Positions 42,645 through 51,693 of a DNA stretch of 64,000 nt are shown here, piece by piece; the first letter of the stretch is position 1, and each line of letters opens with the position of its first letter. Under the pieces are notes generated by a model. The model searched no databases. It had not been told where the DNA came from and was given only the letters and a program-made list of their open reading frames with translations. This DNA comes from Herbaspirillum sp. meg3. GTDB lineage: Bacteria; Pseudomonadota; Gammaproteobacteria; Burkholderiales; Burkholderiaceae_D. The DNA lies in assembly GCF_002257565.1 (NCBI RefSeq), contig NZ_CP022736.1, positions 1,364,001 to 1,428,000 of the forward strand. Reading direction: 5' to 3'. Both the position numbers and the translations under genes were made by a program.

Positions 42645-43076
42645 ATGGCCAAATTTGCTCCGCCCACGCTTGCTCAGCACCTGTGTTTTTCGCTCTACAG
42701 CACCTCGCTGAAGATGACCCAGTTGTACAAGCCTTTGCTGGCGCCGCTGAATTTGACGTATCCGCAATATCTGGTGATGGTGGTGCTCTGGCAGCATCAG
42801 GATCTGGGCGTAAAAGATGTGGCGCAACACCTGCAGCAAGACTCGGGATCCATCACGCCCCTGATCAAGCGCCTGGAAGCCGAAGGGCTCATCAGTCGTA
42901 AGCGCGACCCGCGAGACGAGCGCAACGTTATCCTCAACCTCACGCCTGCCGGCGAAGCGATGCGTGAAGCCGGCGTGCGTATCAGTCAGGCGATCGCCGA
43001 TGGCTGCTCGGTCAGCAAGCCGGAATACGAACGCATGATGGCCGACCTCGAAAAACTCAACCAGACGTTGACGTAA
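42645..43076 (+). CDS. OhrR-like MarR-family regulator
   Basis: MarR-family regulator of 143 aa. It has Cys14 in LAQHLCFSLYSTSLKMTQLYKP, matching the redox Cys of OhrR, and the winged-helix sequence DSGSITPLIKRLEAEGLISRKRDPRDERNV. It is thus a second OhrR-like protein in the window, but no ohr gene is adjacent. The nearest candidate target is the exported hydrolase upstream, with palindromes at 41591 and 41680. Start at ATG 42645; the longer frame to 42561 is not supported. Confidence 0.87.
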   Translation: MAKFAPPTLAQHLCFSLYSTSLKMTQLYKPLLAPLNLTYPQYLVMVVLWQHQDLGVKDVAQHLQQDSGSITPLIKRLEAEGLISRKRDPRDERNVILNLTPAGEAMREAGVRISQAIADGCSVSKPEYERMMADLEKLNQTLT

Positions 43077-43123
43077 TTCAGTGATTCTTTGTGACTGTCC
43101 TGTCTTAACTGCTGCTTGACGTT

Positions 43124-43141
43124 CTACCTACTAAAAGGTAG
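43124..43141. promoter_or_regulatory. TetR operator 1
   Basis: CTACCT-ACTAAA-AGGTAG dyad, ten bases before the TetR ATG, following a -35-like TTGACG (43116-43121). It shares the TACCTAC half-site with operator 2 at 43779. Confidence 0.65.
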
Positions 43142-43150
43142 GCTACGCAC

Positions 43151-43735
43151 ATGACTGATTCATCCAATACCTTCGACAGCATTTTGCGCTGTGCGCAGTC
43201 GCTGATTATTTCCGGCGGCTACAACGGTTTCAGCTATGCAGACATAGGAAAAGTGATCGGGATCCGCAACGCCAGCATTCATCATCATTTTCCGAGCAAA
43301 GCTATTCTCGTACGCACCCTGGTGGCACAGTACCGGGAGGAGATGCAGGCCGGCATCGCAAATCTGGAACACAGCGTTTCAGATCCGGTTGGGCAGCTTC
43401 GTGCTTACACGAGGTTTTGGGAGATGTGTCTCGCCGATGCGTCGTCGTCTTTCTGCGTTTGCGCCTTGCTGGCGAGTGAAATGCCGGTGTTGCCTGAAGA
43501 GATTGCGCTTGAAGTCAGGGCGCATTTCCGGGCACTGTCGACTTGGCTGACGTCTGTTTTCGCACGCGGTGCAAAACAAGGCAGCCTCAAGTTGACCGAG
43601 TCAGCCGAAACGGAGGCGGAAATATTCATGGCGTCCGTCCATGGCGCCATGTTGTCGGCACGCGCTTATGGGGACGCCAAGCTGTTCGGCGTCATTGTCA
43701 ATCCGGTGCTGGCGCGCGTGGTCCGTCAAGTCTGA
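43151..43735 (+). CDS. TetR-family regulator
   Basis: Repressor of 194 aa. The HTH is ILRCAQSLIISGGYNGFSYADIGKVIGIRNASIHHHFPSKAILV (about residues 11-54), where FSYADIGKVIGIRNASIHHHF is the classical TetR recognition region. The ligand domain contains Cys residues in SSFCVCALLASEMPVLP, which could respond to oxidants. Dyads before and after the gene share a half-site, suggesting it controls itself and the membrane protein downstream. Confidence 0.9.
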   Translation: MTDSSNTFDSILRCAQSLIISGGYNGFSYADIGKVIGIRNASIHHHFPSKAILVRTLVAQYREEMQAGIANLEHSVSDPVGQLRAYTRFWEMCLADASSSFCVCALLASEMPVLPEEIALEVRAHFRALSTWLTSVFARGAKQGSLKLTESAETEAEIFMASVHGAMLSARAYGDAKLFGVIVNPVLARVVRQV

Positions 43736-43778
43736 AGTTGGTGATATTGGCGATGACGGCGTCAACGTTTGCCTATTT

Positions 43779-43798
43779 TACCTACCGATTAGTAGGTA
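43779..43798. promoter_or_regulatory. TetR operator 2
   Basis: TACCTAC-CGATTA-GTAGGTA, a perfect 7-bp dyad with six-base spacer, 85 bp before the membrane protein start. Same half-site as operator 1. Confidence 0.7.
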
Positions 43799-43882
43799 GT
43801 TTGTGTTGCATGAAACTGGCACTTCCCGAATAAGGGGAGATGCTTTATGTGAATATTTCATTTTTCGATAAAGGATAGTCCC

Positions 43883-44371
43883 ATGTTTGGAATTTCTCCC
43901 CTCGGTTGGGTTCATACGCTAGGCAGCTTGCCGGCGATTCCGGCGGCTGTGTACATGTTTGCGCGCTATGGACGAATCGTCCCTGGTTCGCGAGCCGGCG
44001 CTGTTTATTTCGTGTCGATGCTGATCGGTGCGGTGAGTGTTTTTCTGGTGGCGCATCAACCGGTCAGTTACGGCATCGCCGTCGCTACGTTGATCTTTCT
44101 TCTTGCCGGTTATGGCGTGGGGAAATTTTGGAAGGCAAGTGGCGTGGCAAACTATGTGGAAACGATCTTGCTGACATTGACCACATTCCTGTTAATGGTG
44201 CCAACCGTCACCGAAACGCTGCGCCGTGTGCCGGATGGGCAACCGTTTGTCACCGATCTGAAATCGCCGGTGCTGCTTGGATTTCAGGCTGGCCTCGTTG
44301 TGATGCTGATTGTCGGACTGAGTGTCCAACTCATCTATCTGCGCAAGAAGGGCAAGGCTGCAGCCTTATAA
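43883..44371 (+). CDS. Four- to five-helix membrane protein, unknown
   Basis: Integral membrane protein of 162 aa with hydrophobic stretches near residues 10-30, 40-58, 62-80, 92-112 and 130-152, and a positive C-terminal tail (LRKKGKAAAL). I do not recognise a family with certainty; the N-terminal HTLGSLPAIPAAVYMF pattern resembles small DUF2306-type proteins. It follows a TetR gene and a shared dyad, so it is probably induced by the ligand of that repressor, for example a drug or solvent. Confidence 0.75.
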   Translation: MFGISPLGWVHTLGSLPAIPAAVYMFARYGRIVPGSRAGAVYFVSMLIGAVSVFLVAHQPVSYGIAVATLIFLLAGYGVGKFWKASGVANYVETILLTLTTFLLMVPTVTETLRRVPDGQPFVTDLKSPVLLGFQAGLVVMLIVGLSVQLIYLRKKGKAAAL

Positions 44372-44417
44372 ATAATCGATATCATGTAGTGTCAGAAATA
44401 TCTGAAGGAGAGCAGGC

Positions 44418-44630
44418 ATGGCACGCAATCCGGTAACACCCGTTCGTCCCGTTGACGCAGTTGGTGCTGCAAGGCGAGTGGATAGCGGCTCCACGTACTA
44501 TCGTCATCTGGAGCTGTGGAGGATCAACTCGGAGGTTTATGCCGCTGAACGGCGAGCGAAAGAGCCGCGTATCGAGGAGGAAGGCGATTTCGCCAGAGTG
44601 TTGTCTGATGCCGTGAAGTCTGGTGTTTGA
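44418..44630 (+). CDS. Hypothetical protein, 70 aa
   Basis: Short hydrophilic protein rich in Arg and Glu, with a good ribosome site (AAGGAG eight bases before ATG 44418). No signal peptide, helix or family recognised. The C-terminal EEEGDFARVLSDAVKSG half looks helical. It lies 46 bp after the membrane protein and before a strong bidirectional terminator, which supports it being a real last gene of that unit. Confidence 0.5.
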   Translation: MARNPVTPVRPVDAVGAARRVDSGSTYYRHLELWRINSEVYAAERRAKEPRIEEEGDFARVLSDAVKSGV

Positions 44631-44710
44631 ATTAACGTTCGCGTCCGTCTTATTTATGTCACTGTATGTGGCTGCCGAAGATATCTCTTGTCTTGATCGC
44701 ATAAAAAAAA

Positions 44711-44746
44711 TCGCCAACAGAAGAAAGTTTCTCTGTTGGCGATTTT
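44711..44746. terminator. Bidirectional terminator
   Basis: TCGCCAACAGA and TCTGTTGGCGA form an 11-bp stem between an A-run and T-run. It serves the plus-strand gene at 44418 and the minus-strand PDZ lipoprotein unit. Confidence 0.9.
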
Positions 44747-44796
44747 CATGGAAGGGGCAACCGCAGTTGCCGGTAATTGCAGCCGATTAGAAGCGG

Positions 44797-45840
44797 CTAT
44801 TGCGCCGGCGCTACTTCCAATTGCAGATCCTGCATCTTGCGCGCGCGCCACACACGCAATGGTGCATTGAAGCCGGGTCGCATGGCACTGAGAATCGCTT
44901 GCACGTCCTCTGCCGAATTCACATCCTGACCGCCGATTTCGACAATCACATCCGACGGTCGCAATCCGGCTTTTGCACCCGTACCACCTTTGGCAACGTT
45001 GCTGACCAATGCGCCGTGTGCGGTGTTCAATCCCAGTTTCTTCGCAGTTGCGTCATCGACATTGCTCAGTTGGAGGCCGGTCGTTTTAGCGGCGCTGGTG
45101 CTGCTTCCCGGATTACTTGCCGCGGAGGACGAAGATGATGTCAGCGGTCGTGCACCCCCAGCGGCATTCTTTGCGACGGTTCTGCGTGGTGGCGGTTTGC
45201 TGACCGGAGTCCACGCGACGGCGACGCGCCTGGAACTCATATTGCCGAACATCAGGCTCCATAGTTTTTCGCGTGCCGCATCGGCTTTTGGCCGCGTATC
45301 TTCCCCTTGGCAAATCGCGTTGGCAGCTGCAGGCGAGTAGCGGCTCTTCAAGAGTGTTTCGAATTCCTTCTGCTCATGCTGTCCGCTATCTGCATACCAG
45401 TCTTGGTAAGCAAATACAGTCGATACATAGGTCGTGCCGGTGCCGCCAGGTTCGGCATACCAACAGAATCCATACATCGGCACTTCACCTGACAGAGGAA
45501 CTTTAGGGGCAATACCACCGACGCAACCCTGTTCGGCGCGAACCTGATTGATGGCGTCAATGTGCCAGCCGAAGGTTTTTTTGGTGAACGGTTCAGTGCC
45601 CGGATCGTTCTGCGACTTGGCGAAGTTTTGCGACATCGACGCCAGATAGGCGCAGTCATGACCGCGATACGCTGACGTTGATATGCCCATGCTTTCTGGC
45701 GTAGCGTTCGACTCAACGGTGTTTTGCATTGCTGATTGCATCATCGGCGAGATAACCGAATGCACCGCCATGCAACCCGATAAGAGGATTGCCGCGCAGG
45801 CAGCGGAGATCCAGGCGAGGAGCTTGGAATATGTTTTCAT
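44797..45840 (-). CDS. Lipoprotein with C-terminal PDZ domain
   Basis: Protein of 347 aa with a lipobox signal (ILLSGC, Cys about residue 23). The N-terminal half (about 30-215) has conserved Cys and Trp residues (HDCAYLASM, YGFCWYAEPGGT) but no family I recognise. A low-complexity Ser/Ala linker follows, then a PDZ domain (about 255-345) with KLGLNTAHGALVSNVAKGGTGAKAGLRPSDVIVEIGG. No protease triad is present. It is encoded 57 bp after a second, two-PDZ lipoprotein, so they probably act together at the envelope. Confidence 0.8.
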   Translation of the reverse strand: MKTYSKLLAWISAACAAILLSGCMAVHSVISPMMQSAMQNTVESNATPESMGISTSAYRGHDCAYLASMSQNFAKSQNDPGTEPFTKKTFGWHIDAINQVRAEQGCVGGIAPKVPLSGEVPMYGFCWYAEPGGTGTTYVSTVFAYQDWYADSGQHEQKEFETLLKSRYSPAAANAICQGEDTRPKADAAREKLWSLMFGNMSSRRVAVAWTPVSKPPPRRTVAKNAAGGARPLTSSSSSAASNPGSSTSAAKTTGLQLSNVDDATAKKLGLNTAHGALVSNVAKGGTGAKAGLRPSDVIVEIGGQDVNSAEDVQAILSAMRPGFNAPLRVWRARKMQDLQLEVAPAQ

Positions 45841-45897
45841 CAGATGTCCCAGAAAGTCAAAGTTGGAAGTTGGCCTGCGTTATTCGCCGGTCATTGG

Positions 45898-47355
45898 TCA
45901 ACGTGACACCCAGTACACCGAGAACGTATCCTTTCCTGTTGCGGCGAAGGTTTGTCGCAACGCCATTGTCGCCTCTTCACGTGCCTTGACGATGGCCTCC
46001 CGCGTCTTGCGGCAGACTGCATAGCCGGGTGCAGCGCCAAAGTCAGGGCCGAGGCCGCGCTCCACCATCGTCGCGCGGAACTGAGCGCCTATGGCCGGAT
46101 TGATGTCCTCGACGGCGTCAGCTGCCGGCACTACAAATTCATAACTGATTGCGCCGTTCTTCAACGCGGCGTTAGCGTTAACCCATGCGAAACAATAGCC
46201 TTCGGCGCCGGTGGGCAGCGTCAATTGCAATGCCTGGGATCCCAATGTCACTGGAACGAATTCCAGTTTGCGGTTGCGCCAGACTCCCAGTTTGACCGAG
46301 GCGCCGCCAGGCAGACGGCCGAGCAATTCGGTCAGTTGCGTTCTGCTATCGAGCGGACGGCCGTTCAACGACAGAATGACATCCAGCGTCTTCAGACCGG
46401 CCTTGTCCGAGGCGCCATTCGGGACGGCGCCGCCCATCAGGACGCCGCGCGTTTGCTCCAGGCCGAGCGAAGTCGCCAATGAAGGAGGAATGTCCTCGAT
46501 TAAGCCTTTTGCACCCATCACATACTGCATTCCCATCCATCCATGGTCAGCCAGTAACGGGCTGGTCATCGACGGCGCCGTGTCCGGATCGGGAACGGCT
46601 GGTGCAACCGCTGTTGGAATCGGACGCTCTTCCTTGCTCACGACAACGGTGACGTTGCGGGTTTTACCGGAACGGAAAACGCGCAAGGGCGCTTTGTAAC
46701 CGGGACGCATGCGGCCAACGATATTGGAAAATTCTGTTGGCGTGTTGACTGGTTGACCGTTGACTTCAAGAATCACGTCGAGTGGCTTGATGCCCGCCTT
46801 ATCGGCCGCACTGCCTTTCTTTGTATCAACGACCAGGGCGCCTTTCAGATCGGTCATCCCCAGCGATTTTGCGAGTGAGGGCGAGACGCTATCGACGGTG
46901 ATGTCCAGCGAACCTTGTGTAATCCTGGCGGCAGAGGAGGCGGCAGTTCCGGCAGTTCCGGCAGTTCCAGATCCTCCTGCTGCGCCGGCGATCGCTGTCG
47001 ATGCAGGAACTTTCGCTTGCAACGGAGGAGTAACGGGACAGGATTTTTCCCGTTGAATTTGCTTCACTACGGAAATGTTCATTTCCGCGACGGCGATGTC
47101 TACTCGATCGGCTTTTGCCGTGGCCTTTTTCAGTTCTTCCTGATACAGCGGTCCCATACCAGCTAAGGTCGGGCAATCCGCTGTGCGTAACGAATTCAGT
47201 GTGATGTTACGCATTTCCGGCGAGGTCATCTCCGCCACCATATCGTAGGACGATGCCCGCGCAGAGAGGATCATATTCACCGGATCAAGCGCTCCGCAAC
47301 CTGCCAGCGAAGACAATAAGACGACGCAGGCCGCGCCTTTCAAGACATTCCCCAT
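45898..47355 (-). CDS. Lipoprotein with two PDZ domains
   Basis: Protein of 485 aa with a lipobox LAGC (Cys20). The first PDZ domain (about 148-245) shows SLGMTDLKGALVVDTKKGSAADKAGIKPLDVILEVNG, the second (about 270-375) SLGLEQTRGVLMGGAVPNGASDKAGLKTLDVILSLNG. The C-terminal part (about 380-485) has single Cys residues at YCFAWVNAN and YAVCRKTREA and resembles the N-terminal region of the partner lipoprotein. No serine-protease domain exists, unlike DegP. The gene contains a 9-bp tandem repeat (46942-46968). First gene of the pair. Confidence 0.82.
   Translation of the reverse strand: MGNVLKGAACVVLLSSLAGCGALDPVNMILSARASSYDMVAEMTSPEMRNITLNSLRTADCPTLAGMGPLYQEELKKATAKADRVDIAVAEMNISVVKQIQREKSCPVTPPLQAKVPASTAIAGAAGGSGTAGTAGTAASSAARITQGSLDITVDSVSPSLAKSLGMTDLKGALVVDTKKGSAADKAGIKPLDVILEVNGQPVNTPTEFSNIVGRMRPGYKAPLRVFRSGKTRNVTVVVSKEERPIPTAVAPAVPDPDTAPSMTSPLLADHGWMGMQYVMGAKGLIEDIPPSLATSLGLEQTRGVLMGGAVPNGASDKAGLKTLDVILSLNGRPLDSRTQLTELLGRLPGGASVKLGVWRNRKLEFVPVTLGSQALQLTLPTGAEGYCFAWVNANAALKNGAISYEFVVPAADAVEDINPAIGAQFRATMVERGLGPDFGAAPGYAVCRKTREAIVKAREEATMALRQTFAATGKDTFSVYWVSR
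46942..46968. repeat. Triple 9-bp tandem repeat within the PDZ gene
   Basis: GGCAGTTCC occurs three times in a row, encoding a Gly-Thr-Ala linker (GTAGTAGTA) between the N-terminal region and the first PDZ domain. Being 9 bp, copy changes keep the frame. Confidence 0.85.
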
Positions 47356-47850
47356 GCTTACCCCTTTTCATTATTTGATTTTTGGTAAAAACAAAGCAGG
47401 GGATTGTCGCAATGGCGGGTGGTATTCAGCATGTCAAAAAACTTCAGCCGACACCAACATATCTCCGTATATTTCCTGTCGGAAATACATGGCTTCCCAA
47501 CGCATGGCAGCGCGATGTAATGCGCCGTTCTCATGCTCCCCTGACTGTTATTTTTTGCTTGAGATGATCTTAACACCGTCCAAATGCGATGCCTATTGCG
47601 GTGTCCGTACGGTGTGGTATGGGCGCAATTCGATCGTATTGCCTTGAGTGATGAGATGTGTTGATTGCGATCGCGGCTATTTACGTTTTCCTCGCGAGTA
47701 ATGAAGCAAGCTATATTAAGGGCGCAGTGACTGAGGCGTCGGTGGTTTGACGCTTTAATGTTGAGCGCGTCGGTCTGAGCGGTCTGTGTTGACCTCGCAT
47801 GGCGTGGCGCATATGTCCAAATTTACATCGGAATTTATGTCGGAATTTTT
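47356..47850. other. Gene-free region (495 bp)
   Basis: Divergent promoter region between the PDZ-lipoprotein unit and the SDR gene. Near its right end TCGGAATTT is repeated directly (47828-47850 area, ACATCGGAATTTATGTCGG), a possible binding site before the SDR start. No supported gene. Confidence 0.45.
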
Positions 47851-48642
47851 ATGAAAACAGTTGATCTCTTAACGCCAAATGCCGGACTGCGCGTCTTCAT
47901 CTCCGGCGCAGCCACCGGCATCGGCGCCGCCATTGCCGAGGCATTTCTTGAAACCGGTGCGGTTGTCTACGTGTGCGACATCAATCCCGCCGCCGTCGAC
48001 GAAATGAAGAAGAAAAATCCCGCTATCCACGCCGGCGTCGCCGACGTCGGCAAGTGGGAAGATGTGGACGCCGTCATGCAGGACGCGCGGGATAAACTCG
48101 GCGGACTCGATCTTCTGATCAACAACGCCGGCATTGCCGGTCCGACAGGCGCGGTGGAAGACATCACCCCTGATGCATGGGACAAGACCATCACGACGAA
48201 TCTGAACAGCCAGTTCTACTTTCTTCGACGCGCCGTTCCGCTGCTGAAGCAAACATCGGACAATCCCAGCATCATTACCATCTCGTCCGTCGCAGGCCGT
48301 CTGGGATATCAATTCCGCACACCTTATGCCTCGACCAAGTGGGCTATCGTCGGGCTGATGAAATCGCTGGCAATCGAACTTGGCCCGGATAACATTCGTG
48401 TCAATGCCATCCTCCCCGGCGTCGTCGAGGGCGAGCGCATGGATAAGGTCATCGCAGCACGGGCAGAAGCACTCGGGCTGACATTTGACGCAATGCGCGA
48501 AGACTACGTCAAAAAGATCTCGCTACGGCGCCTGGTGACTACGCAGGATGTCGCTGCCATGGCCTTGTTCTTGTCTTCGCCGGCGGCAAGGAATATCTCG
48601 GGGCAGGCGATCAGTGTTGATGGCAATCTCGAATATTTGTAG
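47851..48642 (+). CDS. Short-chain dehydrogenase/reductase
   Basis: SDR of 263 aa. Cofactor motif ISGAATGIGAAIAE is at residues 18-31; Asp in VYVCDINPA indicates NAD; NNAGIAG, catalytic Ser in ISSVAGRLG and YASTKWA follow. C-terminal ISGQAISVDGNLEYL is typical of classical SDRs. Substrate not evident; the closest pattern is sugar or aryl alcohol dehydrogenases. The ATG lacks a strong ribosome site but follows a duplicated TCGGAATTT element. Stands alone. Confidence 0.86.
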   Translation: MKTVDLLTPNAGLRVFISGAATGIGAAIAEAFLETGAVVYVCDINPAAVDEMKKKNPAIHAGVADVGKWEDVDAVMQDARDKLGGLDLLINNAGIAGPTGAVEDITPDAWDKTITTNLNSQFYFLRRAVPLLKQTSDNPSIITISSVAGRLGYQFRTPYASTKWAIVGLMKSLAIELGPDNIRVNAILPGVVEGERMDKVIAARAEALGLTFDAMREDYVKKISLRRLVTTQDVAAMALFLSSPAARNISGQAISVDGNLEYL

Positions 48643-49280
48643 ACCGATTGCTGTTTGGAAATCAGGCTTTGATCAACGACAGGTTCTGGATTTCAGTCAA
48701 AAAGCTCGCTCCGGCGGGCCTTTCAATGTGGCTATTTTTCCTTTGCATTGCGCGCCTGCCGCCGCTCTTCCTGTTGTCCTACACGTTAATGGGTGTTTCT
48801 CCGCCTCGCCAACATGTCCCGCCCTAGAGATACTGCGGGTACACCTGTCATTCATGCAAGATTGTTGCCAGAGCGCTGCAAGTGCGCTTTTGCAGAGAAG
48901 GCGGGTCGGTAAACACTCCAACAACTCGAACAAAAAAGGCCGGGATGCCTACGCATGCATTCCTGCTCCGGGGAAACAGGATGAACGCATCTATCAGCAG
49001 ACTTGCAGACATGGCTTGCCATGCGCCTTTTGCAGTATCAGCCATCAGCGCTGATACCGGTATAGCAGGTCACTTCTTTCCGCGACAGTGTTCCACCCAC
49101 GAGGGCGCCGACCGTGATGTGCGATCGGCGACGTCCATCTTGTGGAGTCACGTGGACGCAATGGCCAATATGTCAGACGCCGCTCAACTGCCGGCAAGAT
49201 GGAGCGGCAGGGAATTCATCGTCAAGATGATCACCTGAGTTTCGCTTCCCGCAATCACTGTATTTTCGGCATTTTTTGCA
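48643..49280. other. Gene-free region (638 bp)
   Basis: Longest gap in the window. One frame at 48882-49238 could start at ATG 48980 with GGGGAAACAGG before it, but the protein has no domain and its composition is not convincing. No strong terminator was found. The region includes the promoter of the hybrid kinase. Confidence 0.4.
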
Positions 49281-51470
49281 ATGAGCAAGACGACATTGAA
49301 CATGGACAAGCACGCAAATACCGACAGCCAATGGGCCGCCATCGAAGGTAGTGGGCCAGGCCATCCGCGTATCGGATTTGATATCCAGCGGCGTCTGCTG
49401 CAGGCATTGCTCATCCTGTGCGTGTTGACATCGCTGGCGCTGCTGCTCGTGCTCGGGATCGTTCAGTGGCGGGATCTGCATACCCAGGCTTTCCTCGCCG
49501 CTGAGCGGGCTACCGTCGTTGCGAAGGAACATGCCGACAAGGTCTTTGAACTGGATACTTCTTTGACCGGGCGTGTGGGCGACTTGCTTGCCGGCATGAA
49601 TGACGATGACATTCACGCCAGGCAACACATGATCCATCTGAAGTTGCGGCAGATGATTGCCGGCCTGCCGCAGATTACCGCGGTCGCCGTCATCGGCAAG
49701 AACGGCGATGTGCTTGCGCATAGCCGCGATTATCCTTTTCCACCTTTGTCGGTAGCGGATCGGGAATATTTCATCGCTCTCAAGCAAGGCAAGCAGGAGT
49801 CAATTTCTTCCGTGGTGGTCGGTCGTCAAATGCAGCGGCAAGTGTTCACCGACGGCGTCGCGCGACGTGCGGAGAATGGTAGCTTTCTCGGTGTGATTCT
49901 GGTGTCGCTGGACCCCGGTTACTTTCTCTCCTTCTATCAGGAAATGTTGCCGGGTGAGATGCATCAGTCTCTGTCGCTGGTACGGGAAGACGGCGCCATA
50001 CTGGTCCGCTATCCAAAGATGGTGAACGACGTGCCGAATGTATCGGCATCCTCGCCACTCATGCGCGGCATCGGCGCCAATGCCTTGGCCGGTACGACCA
50101 CGGGCATCTCGCCGCTGGACGGCGAGCGCAAGATCATTTCCTATCGGCGCGTGGCGAATCATGATGTGTATGTCGTGTCGGCCAGATCGCTGTCGCATAT
50201 TTGGCGTGCCTGGCTCTCGTATATGGTATTGGCAGGCACCCTATTGCTGGTGCCGGGCAGCATCCTTTGCGGCATCATCATTTTTGCCATACGTCGCGTT
50301 AAAGACCAGAAGATCGCGTGGCAGTACTGGCGGCGCGAGCTGGCCTTGCGTCACAAGGTCGAGTCCGATCTGCGCGAATCACAGAAGTTTGAGGCCTTGG
50401 GTAAGCTCCTTGGCCGCGTTGCCCACGACTTTAACAACTGTCTCATGGTGGTGACCACCGGCATTCAGATCATCCGGCTCAAACGTGTCCCTGGGGTGGA
50501 AAAGCAACTCGAGGCCATCGAGCGCTCCATTAAAAGCGGCGAGCAACTGACGCGTCAGCTATTGGGTGTCAGCAGGCGGCAACCGCTGAAGCCAGAGATT
50601 TTTTCTCTGCAAATGAAGATTCCTGAATGGCAGCTCTTGCTGTTCAACCCCATCGGGGCTGCACGTTGCTACGTTGACGTCGATACTGAAACCTGGCCGG
50701 TTTGCGTCGATGCGGTAGAAATGCAACTGGCGCTGATCAACATCCTGCTCAATGCGCGTGACGCCAGTCCGCCTGATGGTTCGATTACGCTCCGGACAGA
50801 GAATATTCTCCGTCGCAGTGCAGGGCCACGACAAGGTTATTTCGTCTGTATCTCCATTACCGACCAGGGCGGCGGCATGTCGGAAGAAACGCGCAAGCAG
50901 GCTTTCGATCCCTTGTTTACGACCAAGGAAGCAGGCAAGGGTACCGGCCTCGGTCTGTCGCAGGTGGAAAATTTTGCCAAAGCTGCAGGCGGCTATGCCG
51001 AGATTGAAAGCGCTGTCGGTATAGGCACCAAGGTATCGATATACCTTCCTGCAGCAGAGAGCGCGATGTTGGCGGAACGCGATGAGGGATCGCTGGTGGC
51101 TGCAGCCCCGCCTCTCAAGCCATTAAGCATCTTGCTGGTGGAAGACAATACGGACGTCGCGGATGGAATCGTGACCTTGCTTGAGACCGCCGGGCACGCC
51201 GTGACACATCTCACCGGCGCAGCCGATGCGGAGGATTTCCTGTCGCAGCGGCAACCCGATGTGGTTATCTCGGACATCCATATGCCTGGCGGTATCACCG
51301 GGATTGAACTGGCCAAGAAACTCAATCTGCGTTTTCCTGCCTTGCCGGTCATTCTGATCAGCGGTTACGCGGAAGATCTTCAGGCGGCAATCAAAGATGG
51401 GTTCAGCGTGATTTCCAAGCCGTTCACCCTCGATAGCATCAATCGTCAGCTCGCCGCGAAGGTCAGGTAA
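49281..51470 (+). CDS. Hybrid sensor histidine kinase with double-Cache sensor and receiver
   Basis: Membrane kinase of 729 aa. Helices at about 39-62 and 313-338 enclose a dCACHE-like periplasmic sensor (DREYFIALKQG, then RQVFTDGVARRAENG and DGAILVRYP), as found in small-molecule receptors. The kinase core has His382 in LGRVAHDFNNCLM (HDFNN-type box) and a HATPase with NARDASP, TDQGGGM and GTGLGLS. A C-terminal receiver (about 615-729) has Asp665 in VVISDIHMPGG and the KPF motif. No output regulator gene is adjacent, so its partner must be elsewhere. Confidence 0.92.
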   Translation: MSKTTLNMDKHANTDSQWAAIEGSGPGHPRIGFDIQRRLLQALLILCVLTSLALLLVLGIVQWRDLHTQAFLAAERATVVAKEHADKVFELDTSLTGRVGDLLAGMNDDDIHARQHMIHLKLRQMIAGLPQITAVAVIGKNGDVLAHSRDYPFPPLSVADREYFIALKQGKQESISSVVVGRQMQRQVFTDGVARRAENGSFLGVILVSLDPGYFLSFYQEMLPGEMHQSLSLVREDGAILVRYPKMVNDVPNVSASSPLMRGIGANALAGTTTGISPLDGERKIISYRRVANHDVYVVSARSLSHIWRAWLSYMVLAGTLLLVPGSILCGIIIFAIRRVKDQKIAWQYWRRELALRHKVESDLRESQKFEALGKLLGRVAHDFNNCLMVVTTGIQIIRLKRVPGVEKQLEAIERSIKSGEQLTRQLLGVSRRQPLKPEIFSLQMKIPEWQLLLFNPIGAARCYVDVDTETWPVCVDAVEMQLALINILLNARDASPPDGSITLRTENILRRSAGPRQGYFVCISITDQGGGMSEETRKQAFDPLFTTKEAGKGTGLGLSQVENFAKAAGGYAEIESAVGIGTKVSIYLPAAESAMLAERDEGSLVAAAPPLKPLSILLVEDNTDVADGIVTLLETAGHAVTHLTGAADAEDFLSQRQPDVVISDIHMPGGITGIELAKKLNLRFPALPVILISGYAEDLQAAIKDGFSVISKPFTLDSINRQLAAKVR

Positions 51471-51542
51471 GACAGAGGACGCAGATCCGGCGAAGTGACG
51501 CTGCCGGCCGCCTCATATTCCCCTGCTTTGAATGACGGACGC

Positions 51543-51575
51543 AAAAAAGCCACGCCAGAATCGGCGCGGCTTTTT
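51543..51575 (+). terminator. Terminator between kinase and the membrane microprotein
   Basis: AAAAAGCCACGCC and GGCGCGGCTTTTT form a stem with one mismatch, loop AGAATC, flanked by A- and T-runs; can act in both directions. Confidence 0.88.
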
Positions 51576-51609
51576 GGGTCGATGTTCCCGATACTGTCGG
51601 GCGTTTTGA

Positions 51610-51684
51610 TTAATGCATCAACAGCACGATCAGAATGATGATGGGAATAGGTACGCCGAGCAACCACAGCAGAATGGCAGGCAT
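51610..51684 (-). CDS. 24-aa hydrophobic membrane microprotein
   Basis: Very short gene coding MPAILLWLLGVPIP followed by a run of Ile/Leu/Val and ending MH. Nearly the whole peptide is one membrane helix with a central Pro-Ile-Pro kink. It starts at ATG 51684, seven bases after AGGAG, the same leader (AGGAGATCA) that precedes the larger membrane gene upstream, and it begins just after that gene's stop. These points support a real, co-transcribed microprotein. Function unknown. Confidence 0.7.
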   Translation of the reverse strand: MPAILLWLLGVPIPIIILIVLLMH

Positions 51685-51693
51685 GGTGATCTC

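Noticed and set aside
48882..49238. 118-codon frame before the hybrid kinase
   Set aside because: A start at 48980 has a fair ribosome site, but there is no domain, and composition is unlike a real protein. Kept only as a possibility in the gap entry.
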